From NCBI RefSeq assembly GCF_003589595.1, contig NW_020653851.1, positions 23,171,894 to 23,235,893 on the forward strand: a stretch of DNA of 64,000 nt, given 5' to 3'. Made by a program: the position numbers and the translations under genes. This DNA is from Hyposmocoma kahamanoa. Its lineage: Eukaryota > Arthropoda > Insecta > Lepidoptera > Cosmopterigidae. Under the pieces are notes generated by a model, which worked only from the letters and a program-made list of their open reading frames with translations, had not been told where the DNA came from and did no database searches. This document shows positions 43,134-55,200 of this stretch, piece after piece. Numbering within the stretch: position 1 is the stretch's first letter; each line of letters begins with the position of its first letter.

Positions 43134-43591
43134 ATAATCTCAGTACAGAGTACTAAAAAAACTATTAATTATAAAAGAATTACGTCTATTGGCTAAGTTT
43201 TATTGAAATATCCTCTAGTTCGCCACTATACAGGACTTGACACTGGAGATAATAAAAATAGGTTCTCACTACAACACTATATAAAGTATATTGAGAGAAA
43301 AACGCCTTGAATTGGAGAAATAGCAAAATCAACCATTAAAGTAATTGCTCCTAAATTAAAGTTAGGCGCTATTTATAAAAATGAATCTTCATGCGTGAAC
43401 AGCCACCCTTCGAGGTGGATGGTTTTCTTCAAAACGAAATGGGACCACTATGGAAGTACCCTCTTTTCAACAAAAAAAGAATCATGGAAATCGGTTCACA
43501 AATACCGGAGTTATCGCGTAACATACATACAAAAAAAAAAGAACATACAGTCGAATTGAGAACCACCTCCTTTTTGAAGTCGGTTAAAAAG
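43134..43591 (-). mobile_element. Rep-C copy 6
   Basis: Full length, inverse, close to copy 2 in sequence. Confidence 0.8.
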
Positions 43592-43744
43592 TATAGTTTG
43601 CTTTTACGACAAGTTGTCTTATTAGTTAAGATTACAATGAAAATTATGTAACTTAAATCTTCATAATGTTGTTCCTTATAGCAACTATGGATGTAAGTTA
43701 CAATTTTGATGAAGAATCGTTTACTGCAGAACATGGGGCATAAA

Positions 43745-43830
43745 ACTCTAAAGCGGTTAGCACTATGGATGCTTAACAAGGAGGTCCCGAGTTCCATTTC
43801 CGGTAAGACCAATTTGGAAAGCGGACGTAC
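43745..43830 (+). repeat. SINE-3 copy
   Basis: AAAGCGGTTAGCACTATGGA, GAGGTCCCGAGTTCCATTTC (decayed B box), then AGACCAATTTGGAAAG. Confidence 0.65.
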
Positions 43831-44550
43831 TGGAATGAATTTCGTTGTTTTGGTATTAATAATTACCTAGTTGTTGTCGGGCAAATTATGACTTACTATT
43901 TATTCAAAGTGTTTTTTGTTTTGCGCCTAAATTGCAATTTAAATTGTGTATGAGTCGAAAATTTAAATATCCTGTACTCATATCAATAATTATTACATTT
44001 TTAACACATCTGTAGTGTCCAAAGCCAATTTCACGGATCACGTAAGTTCGGTTTTTCAAAAAAGCGTCGTATAAAAAAAACCATAATGTACGAAAATGTG
44101 TATTCTGATAAAGTCTAAATCGTCGGGGATAGTGCAATTACGCGTAATAAGTTTCCATTTCGGTAATTTATTGGCCAAATGAAATCCGCGGGAATGTCGT
44201 GGCAACCAAATTAGCGTGATTTACGGGAATTTATTGTTATCAGTCCGTAGACAACTTAAACTAATGCTTACTGTGCAAAAATGAAACTCGTAGCCGTTGA
44301 AATAACAAAGTAATAATGTTAAATCCCAAATAAGGTGGAGATACGCGCTTTTTACCAATATACGTTTTTATTACATTACAGTTTTTACTACGTACGCGGA
44401 TTTGTACTATACCCGACGAAATGCTTTTTTGAATGTTATAGTTTGTGTTGTTTATTTATTTAAATGTGTAGATTAATTTTTGAGCACAATTAAAAGAAAA
44501 CAGTTTTAGGCCCACATTAATTAAAGTTCTTAAGTGCAATGTTAATGGAA

Positions 44551-44687
44551 GATCTCCCTGTGAAAGGGAAAGACCATCACCTTACCTGTTTCTGCCACCA
44601 TGCAATAATGTGAGCATTACTGCTTTTCGGTTTCGAAGGGGGTGGTGGTATAACTACAGGTACATGCGACTTGTCAATTTTGTGTCA
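44551..44687 (+). repeat. Rep-A copy 11 (head half)
   Basis: Runs from the head to the CTTGTCAATTTTGTGTC segment; hairpin and tail are missing. Confidence 0.65.
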
Positions 44688-44730
44688 AATCAAATCATAT
44701 TACGAAAAAATGCGCATCAGAGGTATCATC

Positions 44731-44808
44731 TCAGATTTCAAGAAGCATTTTAAGTTCTGCGTCATAGGTATCTTGTATGACACAATCATATGTGACCCAC
44801 AGACGGCA
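44731..44808 (-). CDS. Speculative last exon of Msh5
   Basis: If spliced in phase 0 from the donor at 46111, this 78-bp stretch would code CRLWVTYDCVIQDTYDAELK, then MLLEI and TGA. The acceptor ATAAATCAAG|TGC has a weak pyrimidine tract and MSH5 C-termini are not conserved, so support is slight. Confidence 0.15.
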   Translation of the reverse strand, partial: CRLWVTYDCVIQDTYDAELKMLLEI

Positions 44809-45570
44809 CTTGATTTATAGGTTTGTTATTAAGCGGAAACTTTGACAGCTGTCAGATGGTGAGTTGATATGCGCTTATGTGTTAATTACTAATAAAGACA
44901 TTTGAATGAAGTGGGATGGAATATTATAATTTAAAATACAATGTCAATGTATAATATTGTAACATTTTAATACCGAGTCTGCATTTGAGATGGATTTGTT
45001 AATATGGGCCTTGAATGTCACAAAACAAAATGGCTGCTTCCATACTGTGTGTATCGAATGTAATATGTGAAGACGTTTGTGTCAAAAGCATTTTTTTATG
45101 AATTTTTGCATTCCAAGCTTTTTAAATTAAAACAATATGAAATAATTAATTAAAATAATATGTCATATGTTTAGATTATAAGTAATGTTTAATGTTTGGA
45201 TGTTTAAAATTTTATAATTATATTTATTGAAATTTTGTTATAGCTAAGCGCCGATATACAATTATATAAGATGGATTTTATTAAATATCTTCCGTGAGAA
45301 GTTCGGCTGTTATTATTTCGGTGAATGTCTTCAATTTTGTTGTTATCTTCTCGTTCGCCGGCGGGAGTGTGTTGTTCTGAAACGAATGGATAGAACTTCA
45401 CCCAAAGAGAATTTAAAATTATGGCATTTTAATGGAAGTAAATTAATTTTCTTCTCCGCGAACCCAGGTATCGTGCTGCACTCGTGAGAATGAAGAATTC
45501 TTGGGCCGACTGTCGAGTAATCAACAACTTTAGAAAATATTGATAAGTGTGTAGTGTACTCCACAATATT
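44809..45570. other. Intergenic or Msh5 3' region, nothing recognised
   Basis: AT-rich; no conserved frame. Confidence 0.4.
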
Positions 45571-45770
45571 TTAACTGCCTCCGTGGTCGAACGGTTACCA
45601 TGCTGGGCTGCCACGCAAGAGGTTCCGGGTTCGATTTCCGTACCGGGAGAAATATTTGTATGGCCTACATTTATTTAGCTCATGAGTTTGGGAGTAAATT
45701 GTGGTTGTCTATGTGTGTATCTATGGTACCCGCGATACAGACTATGAGTGTGTGCGTTGTTTATTTATTT
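45571..45770 (+). repeat. SINE-1 copy
   Basis: Best-preserved head: TGCCTCCGTGGTCGAACGGT and GGGTTCGATTTCCGTACCGG, body to GTGTGCGTTG, then (TTTA)n. Confidence 0.82.
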
Positions 45771-45984
45771 ATTCTTCTGTGTTCCTCGAAAGCTATAATC
45801 TAGAGCTATACACGATTTGAGATTATGGCGATATGATGCGTTGGTACCATTTTACGTAAACAGTTTATGTTATTGAATATCACGATTTACTTTAAATACC
45901 ACAAACCAGCGACCTCGCCATACCGGGGCTATCGCTGTCCCAACTGAGTCAGCAAACGTCACGAAAGTCTCTGCGTGATTCTTG

Positions 45985-46075
45985 CAGATCCTTGTTTTTG
46001 GTTTTAACGAGTTTATAGCCCTAGCGTCGTCTGTGAGAAATCTATGAATTTTTTTCAACCAAAATGCATTTGATT
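45985..46075 (+). repeat. Rep-E fragment next to Msh5
   Basis: AGCCCTAGCGTCGTCTGTGA, then GAAATCTATGAATTTTTTTC. Just downstream of the 46112 exon. Confidence 0.5.
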
Positions 46076-46111
46076 TATACCTATGTATCTAATCCCTACC
46101 TTGCCCCTTAC

Positions 46112-46267
46112 CTTCAATGCCTTCAAAACCTCATTAGCTCGTTGAACAACACCGTTGTGAATGCCACTGGCGGCCGCCACCTGGTGTGCGAAGCTCCCGT
46201 CAGCGCTACCCTCCGTCACACGGAATAGGAACACCGGTTCGCCGTCTTCCATTACATGCTCGAATCG
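46112..46267 (-). CDS. Msh5: Msh5 exon (C-terminal helices)
   Basis: 52 codons: RFEHVMEDGEPVFLFRVTEG, then AHQVAAASGIHNGVVQRANE. Acceptor GTTTTTAG|CGA; donor AAG|GTAAGG at 46111. If the donor is not used, reading continues 18 more codons to a stop at 46055-46057. Confidence 0.9.
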
Positions 46268-49200
46268 CTAAAAACATTGTTTAATTGTTGCCATATTACA
46301 GTAAGATGGTTCACATTTTTTTGGGGTGGCCACAAAACTTTTCAAATGGATACGTGCCGTGCTTTTTCTAAGAATATAGTTTAACGTTTCCTGCACCGTT
46401 AGCGAGATATATTGCACAAATGTACGGAATTTAGAAATTGAACTCAGATGCCACGAAGATTCGAATCATTGACCTCTTAATTGAGAAGCAAGCCAGTGGC
46501 GACGCGTGAAAAGAATCGTTAGTAAAGCTGGTCCACCCCAAAAAACATCTACCTTAACAAAAACTTATTTTGCTGTTAAAACTGCGCCGAGGCAGCGATA
46601 CGTATTGTGAAATAATTGCGTACCTTTGATCCCTTATTGTATCGTTATTACTAAAGCTTTAGTTATGGAATTAATGTATCATGTGTATTGTCTAAATAAC
46701 GGAACCACCGACTTTCATAACACAGGTTAGCCTAGCTTGATAGGGGACAGATACCTAACCTTGTGACGATAGTACGTACATTCTATTGTAATCTTATGAT
46801 ATAGGGCTGTCGTAGACAGATATGTCTGCTCATTTTTTTAAATTTCATTATACCATGGTGCGTGTAACCGCTTCGAAATATGGAGAAGTGATACTGTAAC
46901 CTTGGTATAATGAAACCATATGTAATCATACGTCAAAAGTGATTTTTATCCTTCATTGCCCGTTGTTCTACTGCGTCGTCCTACTAGTAGTACCAAGGGT
47001 TAATTTTTTTCTTCGTGGTTCTACTAGTAGGACTATGGGCAAGAAATTATTTTAGGTTTGCTACCTCTTTTATTTTTAACATTTATACTTCTTGAAGGAA
47101 GTTTACAATACTAACTCTTTAGTTAGGTACATTCCAGGATAAATAAAATATAATAAATAAACATTAATTTGGTGTTATTTTTACTTTAATGTATTTACTT
47201 AAACAAAATATTTTCACTTAAAAGCGATACTTACAAAAATAATTTATAAAATACATTAAACAGTGCACGTTGTTTTAAGATTATAAATATTATAATTAAT
47301 CTTGCGATTTTTATGGACGGCCTTAGGGACCATCCCAGAGAACAATAATTGTAGTTAGCTCAGAACCAGTAACATTATTAATATTGACAGTGATTGTACT
47401 ACCCGATCAGTAGTAGTAGTAGTTTTATAATCAATATATTAATATCTTGCCCGTTGTCCTACTGGTAGAACAATTGCCCATGGTACTACTACTATTACTA
47501 CTAGTAGGACGACGCAGTAGTCTATCAACACTAGGCCAAATAATTTATTTGGGCATCTCTGTTTTTATTTTGTTTCTTTATTTTTTTTTGTTCACAAAAT
47601 TTAGTAACTAAAATAAGGCTGTTTATATTACAAACAGAAAATGACCAAAAAAATGAAGTTGGCATAATTTTCATTGGAAGTATCGATATGAAAGTAATAA
47701 AAATAGTGCGAATTACATGAAAGAAATCATGTATACGTGAAATTTTGTAACTCGAATAATTCCGTTCGTGGAATTTTTAAACCTCTCCTGAAAAGTTATC
47801 ATTTTGCAAATGTAACCTTGTTACTTACACCAAGGTTGCAATGCCAATGTAACAAACCCGTAACTATAGGTAGGATGTCTTACCATAAATCGGACAATAG
47901 GGTTGTCAACAATAAACTCCTGTATATTTAAAAAATGTGTTGACAGTAATACATGAGGGCAGTTTTCTCCCTGGAATATGAGTGTGTTGAGACAAGCTGC
48001 GAGCAAGGATAGGCCGTCTACTTCGGACGTGCCTTTGCCGAATTCGTCTATTATTATAAGGGATTTTGAAGTCGACTCTTGGAGGGCTAGAGCCATCTGG
48101 AAGAAGACGTAATTTGTAATAAATAACATCTAGACTACTGTTGCGTAATTTTCCGAAAAATTGGAATAAATTTGAAAAACATGATTTCGCAGGCTTGCAT
48201 TATGTTCTACGTTTAATAATTAAATAATTAATGAAATAATTTTTTGAAGTTTTCAGCTTTCGCCACTGTAGACCGACACCTGTGAGAGAATTCATGAACC
48301 TTCTCACTCAGCCGGTAACTTTCCAGTTACCACGAGCTGACGTTGGTCTTTGTATTTAATAATTATAAGAAACAAATAATTTGTCAACCAACCTGTCTCA
48401 AGTCAATAAGAAACGCGGACATGTGCGTGGCAACGCATTCAGTGGACTGTATGCGAGTGTACATATGGCTTATAATGCCAACGGTAGCGCGCTCTGCAGG
48501 CACGAAGCTGCCTATGTGAGCCAGGTACACTATCAGACCTGAATCCATATTTTTAATTTTTACTAAGAAAAAGGAATTGAAATTGATGGTGTTTCGTTAA
48601 AAAATAGTTAAAAAATCTGAAGAAAAAGAAGAATGTCTAATTTCTGTCAATACAATGTTTAACAAAGTTTCGAATTTAAATATCTTATTTATATCACTCG
48701 TCATTAAAATAATGACTTATAAATTAACTATGAAAAATATAAAAATAAACATAAATAATAAAAAAAATCTAAGACGTAACGTTACGAACATTCTGCCAAT
48801 AATACGCTAGTATTCTTTATCCCATATTGCAAACAAGCTGCAACACTGACCCGAGTCAAAAATGGCAAACGTGGCAATTAAAAATGTCACGTTATGATAT
48901 ATAGTTAGGTTGTTCGAAAATTTTCAAAATGGTGGAAATTCGTTAAAATATTTTTCGTCGACATGAATTGTTTTGCATGATCAGACACTAGTTACCTATG
49001 TAGTCAGGGTGCGTTAAAAAACCTCCTAGCAATGACCTATGAATCGTATTCCCAGTCCGTCTGCTGCACCCTGGCTACAATCGACCTTACCCTTATTTGC
49101 AAATCTTTTCACCACAATGGCAAACTCTACTAGTCTAAGTAGGTACTGGGTCGCGATAATATAGACGTAGTGTTATGTTTTCGAATACATACATAAGTAT

Positions 49201-52200
49201 ATGGCAAATCGATCAAAAGTGTCATTAGCTTATTTCAGACTTCAGAAAAGTGTCTTTATGTGTCCGTAACAAATACCAAAAAAATGTGGTTTTTGACTTG
49301 CGACACTGTAGCCTACCGAGAGTGCATATAAAACAAATTTGGAATTGGCAATAGCCCTGTCAAATACACAGTCACTCTATTGGGCGTGATCAGCAGTTTA
49401 ATTTTGGTTACCTCTCCCGATCGGAAACTGCGTCTTTTCCGAGTCGAGGCGTATAATATTGCGGACGGGCTACCCTATCGGATCCATTCCGATTTGGATT
49501 AAAATCAGGGCCTAGAACGCAGGAGCGTAAAGGGTTGCGTGCGGGAAAGCTCACCTATTTAAAATGTTTTAAGCTAACGTTCTCTCGCGCGCGATTGTTC
49601 GTGTTCGTTTTTGTTACAACGGAAAGAGCGTCCGTGTAAAGGCTAATAGTGCAGGATAGACCGCGTGAAACTGGCGCGTGTTGGTGTGCGCGATTGCGCG
49701 CGCGACTGATGAGGGCGATCGTGCGGCCTTTCTTTTTTCCTTCCAACGTCTTTACACGCGCGTGATTGCTATATCACACGCGATAGTATCTGCGTAAAGC
49801 CTGCTAATGTGTCACTTGTTCGCAATATTGTAGCGTAACCGTACTTTCATTCTGCGATAAACCGGAATAAAGACTGGGATGGCGTAGACAATATAGTTAT
49901 CTCAAAATTAATAATATAAACTTACCAATCTGCTTCATATACACGGACTTTCCACTAGAATTGGGCCCGGTCAATATCTTGACTAACCCTGTCTCCAGAC
50001 TAGACGTTACATCGTTCGGCACGAAACTATCGCACGTTATTATGTGCAAGGGATGCTTGCCCTGCTTTATGTCGATTATTTTGTCTGTGGTTAGCGTGGG
50101 GCGGACAAAGTTAAACTCCTTTGATACCTTTGAAATTGCTATTAGGCTGGGAGGAAGAAATTTATGCCTATATTAGGTTATGATCCATAAAAACCAATTT
50201 GATCGTTCGATCTTACAAAGCAAATAAGATTTAGATAATATAGATACTCCTGATACCATATCCAACCACTATACCCACCTTTTCGAAGAACATTTCAGTA
50301 CGAAATCAAGTATGTACAGAAATTGTAAGTTATATTATATAATTTTTTTTTGTAATACTCAGTGATAGGACAAACAAGTCGAGCGCCTATTGTTAAGCGA
50401 TATGCCTGTCCAAAACAGTTGCAATGCCACTAAGTGCTTTAAATCACAAAGATGGAGCATTGCCACTGCACTCGTCACAATGAAACAAGTTGACAAGTCC
50501 CATGTGCCTGTAATTTCATCAGCACCCTTCAAAACCGTAACACAGTAATGCTGACATTACTGTTTGGCAGCAGAAATAGGTAAGATGGCAGTACTTCCCT
50601 GGACGAACTCTTCCACAAGGAGCTCTGTTGCTGTCTGTTGCGTAATTTTCGACGAAGCGATTTTCAGATACAGAAACTCATTGATTAAGTGTATTCTTGA
50701 ATTAGAAGGAGCAGTTAGTGCGGTGTTAGTTCAGTGAAAAAAATGGTTTCTTCTTAATTAAGACGTTGACGCTATTTAGTAATAATACCTCTTGCTGACC
50801 TCACGGTCACACACGTTTCACAACCATTGAAAACGTGTGAAGACTCCAACTAGCATTAGACCAGCATCAATTTGACCATTACTGCATTCTAGTTTTGAAA
50901 AGATAGAGTGCTAGCGAATTTACAGGTCATGGGACATGACAACTTGGACTGTTTCAGGGTGACGGGCGCAGTAGCAGTGCCTCTAAGATCTTTGTTCTGA
51001 GTGGCAACTGTCATGAATAGGCGTGTCGCTTACCACCAGGCGCACGACTTGTTCGTCCTGTCACTTGATATCATAAAAAAACTATAGGTAGAGACTGAGA
51101 TTATTAGAATTTTAGGCCCGTATTACAACATAGGGCGCACTATAAGTTTCCAGAACTGGCCACTTACATAAACAATATTTAAAAAGTAATTACAACATTT
51201 GAATGGCTGTAGAATACAGTTTGTTTCATTTGACTGTCACTTGTTTTACAATGTGGCGTCACCATGGATTTAACTCGTGAAAATTTTCGTAGTTTGATTG
51301 CATGCCACCATGCAAGACAACTGTTTATAGCTGGTTTGCAGAATTAAAACGCGGTCGTGTGAATCTCAGTGACGAATTTCGTGATGGTCGCCCGTCCACT
51401 GCTGTGAACAACAAAAACATCGATGCTGTGCGCCATATGATCAAAACAGACAGGCATGTGATATACCATGAGATTCGGGAATCTTTGGGCATAGGCGTGA
51501 GTCAAATGCAATCAATACTGCACAAAGATTTGGGTGTGAAAAAACTGTGCACTCGGTGGATCCCACACAGTTTGACTGAGGCTCAAAAAACTGATCGCCT
51601 CACTTGGTGCAATGCCATGATTACCAGATTCAACGAAGGGGCGTCAAATTTGGTGTGGGACATAGTAACAGGTGACGAAACATGGATTTATAGTTACGAT
51701 CCCAAAACAAAGCATCAATCGAGCGTATGGGTATTTCGAGATGAGCCAAAAGTAACCAAAGTGGCGCGCGTGCAAAGTGCCTCTAAGCAGATGATTGCTT
51801 CTTTTTGACACGTGGCTACTGTTGCTTTGGAGAATCGTTTTACCATGAAAAGTGATTGGTACACGACCATTTGTTTGCCGGAAGTTATTGACAAACTCCG
51901 TAAAAATAACCGTAAATGCCGTATCATCTTGCACCACGATAATGCCAGTTCTCACACGGCCAGACAGACTGTTCACCTTATGAGCCATCCCACGTACAGT
52001 CCCGTCCTGGCACTTGTGACTTTTATATATTTCCAAAAATTAAGAACCAATTTCGCGGTCAACGATTTTCATCACCTGAAGAGGCTGTCGAAGAGTATGA
52101 AAAATATGGTTCAGAGATTGTCACGGAGGAGTGGCATAAATGTTTTCAAAATTGTTTCATTCGTATTAGAAAGGGCATTCATGTTAACAGAGAATATTCT

Positions 52201-55200
52201 GAGAAACAATAAATTCATTTCTGACCATCTATAGTATTTTCTTCTTTTTCATTCCGGAAACTTATAATGCGCCACACGTATTTAATAAATATGGAAATTT
52301 ACTCTTAAAATAGTCTCGAAAGCTTTGTTTCCGTCTCAAAGACAAGATCAATATTAAGACCACTGACTGTCTTTATAAATAAATCTCACTTCAGTGCACA
52401 TCGTTTGGGAGTTGTCGAAGTTTCTGCTCATTGAGGCGAAATGGTACCGCGGTTGCGTAGGCTTTGAAACGTTTGAGGTAGACGCGGAAAAATTGAATGC
52501 ACGATGTTTGAACATTTGCGTTTTAGAAATAAAATAAACCTACTTCCTTACAGTAAAATAAGTTCACAGTCCTTAACGTATTTGTTACGGAACATGGGAG
52601 AGACAATTTTATTGAAATATCTCTAAATAATAATCGAAACTGAAATTTCCATGAACATAGCAAATGTTGCGCGTTTACGGCGCCGTAGACGCGTTCGAAA
52701 GTTTCCGATAGAGAGAACTTGATTTTATTATTACCGTTCTTCGATATCCACAGATTGTACTAAGTGGCATTCTTCAGTGCTGCCATGTCCATGTAACCAG
52801 GTAAAACATGGTTTAGTAGTTTTTTGATACAATTGAACTAAATAGCTGAAGTCGCAAAACTATATTTCCGACACTGAAAATATATTCTCGAGTCTCGAAA
52901 ATGCTTAAAAAGAGATTCCCAGGATCAAAGCCCTAATATGTCATCTCAGGGCGCGTTTATTTGTGCGGCCCCGTCGCAGCGACCGAGTACACGTGCTTAG
53001 AGACCGAACTGTTCTGCAAAACTGCAAAATACGCTCTATTCATTTAGCATTTGCGTTTTAACTTGAATGAGCAAACAAAAATGGAGAGCGGGCGAGTCTG
53101 ACTTGTCTTTGGAGTACACGGCAGCGGCGCGGCGACTGCGCGGTTATATTCTTCCGAGGAATTTAAATGTTGTTGCCTATTAAATACAATTCAGATTCGC
53201 CATTAATGTACGTGAAAGCGTGGTAGCCGGACGGTTACCGCGCGGCAGCCGCACGAAAACTTTCGCGTCGTCTAACTTGGAGTTCAGTGTCAGCCAGTGG
53301 TTTATGGTTGATTCTCATTGACTTACAAATAAATNNNNNNNNNNATTGACTTACAAATAAATGGACGACGGGTCTAATACAAAAACCACGAAAAAAATGT
53401 CCCAAGTCAACCTATTTAAACGTAGTGACATGTAAAGGAATATGAAAAAGCTAAAACGTTGAATTTAAATTGTAACGTCATCGCAGTACTGTCTAATTCT
53501 GCTTGCTTCGCTGTCAGTCGAACAAACGAAGACTAAAGCGTGAATGACGCTCTGTATACGATTTTAACGCCCTATAAATTCGGACACTTTTTAGCGCGGA
53601 CCCGACGTCCATATAATTGTAAGTCAATGTTGATTCTAATTAATTTATTGCCAATAGATACTATTTGATACAACTATTCTTTTACTTACCAATCGAGTTC
53701 AGCGCATTTGTCGATTATAGAAGACAGTGTGTGCAAATTATCCAAGATCAAAGTTGTTAATCGCATCATTATCCTGGTTTCGTGTGCCACTATCTCAGGG
53801 TACGTGTCGCCTATCATTACGTCCAGTTCTATGGGTAAATATCACGCCGTTAAAATTCATAAAGGAACATTTATGGGAAGTTGACATGTGCCATTTGATA
53901 AAACAATGTTATTTTATCCAAAAATCTTAGATTTTCAATTTCGTCACTTTTGTTATTGAGGTTGCAATATTTAAGGTAGAGACAAATGGGACAAAAATAA
54001 CCATAAAGACAATATGGAGTTCTCAGATTCCTGCGAATGGTATACAAAGGAAATGAATCTTTTTTCGGATCCAAGTCTCCGCCGCGCAAACGTGGACACT
54101 TCAGTGTCTTGCGTTCGATACGTGTAACCTAGTAGTGAATATTCTATTCCATATAATTAATATGAAATCGGTCACTGTATGAAGACCCAGACACTGGTGA
54201 TATTGAAGCCGTACGTCAGAGAACGTGGCGTGCTCAAGGAGATGACGTGCGTGTAAGATGATGAAGCAAAATAAGTGTTTCTTCATCGACATCGGTCGCG
54301 ACGAATGAGGGAACATTCGGGAATTTAAGCACCAAAATGCTACCTATGTCTAGAAGTAGTAACCGGTGGCAAATAAATCGCGGAACCAGGGTTGGTTTGA
54401 TTAAAAACACAAATAAACATAATAAAAAATACTTTCATTTCGATAAAGATAACATCACAATTTTTCTTACCCTCGCATCCTTTACTTTTGTAATGAATAT
54501 AATCGTTGTTTTGAAACTGAAATAAGAGAAGACATAAAAGCTTATTTTAAATAATCCTGTTACCAAAATGTTAAATGTACCAAGTTATCTTCTTGAAAAA
54601 CGCTCTGATACCTGCAGTTACAAATTTACTTTGTGAAAATAAATATATTTATACAATCTTATTCTTGTCGCCGACACCCACATCTTTGTATACAATGAAC
54701 CAAATATCCTCACCATGAACTTCATATCAGGCAGCTCTTTCTGCTCCATTGTCAGATCCTGGGCCCAGGCTTTTACTCCAAGCAAATAACCTAGATGTGG
54801 CATGTACAGCATGGTACATTCCTCTATGAAAGTTGGCAGTCTTTGTAGTTCTATCTTGGCAGTTTCAGACATCAGGCCATGCAGGCTTGCCATTGTTTGT
54901 TTTTCTAAAAATTGAAGTATTATTTTAATATCTATTTCATTTAAAGGCATTGTCCGCCACCTTGGACCAATTCGCTTTGGGCACTTTTGGACACCATTAT
55001 ATTCCAAAATGCATCTCCATGTAGTATATACCTTTATATGTGAATTGGCACAAATACCTGATACATAGATATCTACACAAATAATATCCATATTTGTTGA
55101 CACCTTGAAAAAGCCTAATCAGTAACAATGGTTATTGTACATGATATAATGCACGAGTCTCTTCTAATGAGAGGGTTTAAGCATAAACCATTGGCCTAAT

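Noticed and set aside
45572..45645. tRNA gene (GGTCGAACGG...GGGTTCGATT)
   Set aside because: Same unit repeats at 1698 and 31338 with a common 100-bp body; a SINE head, not a gene.
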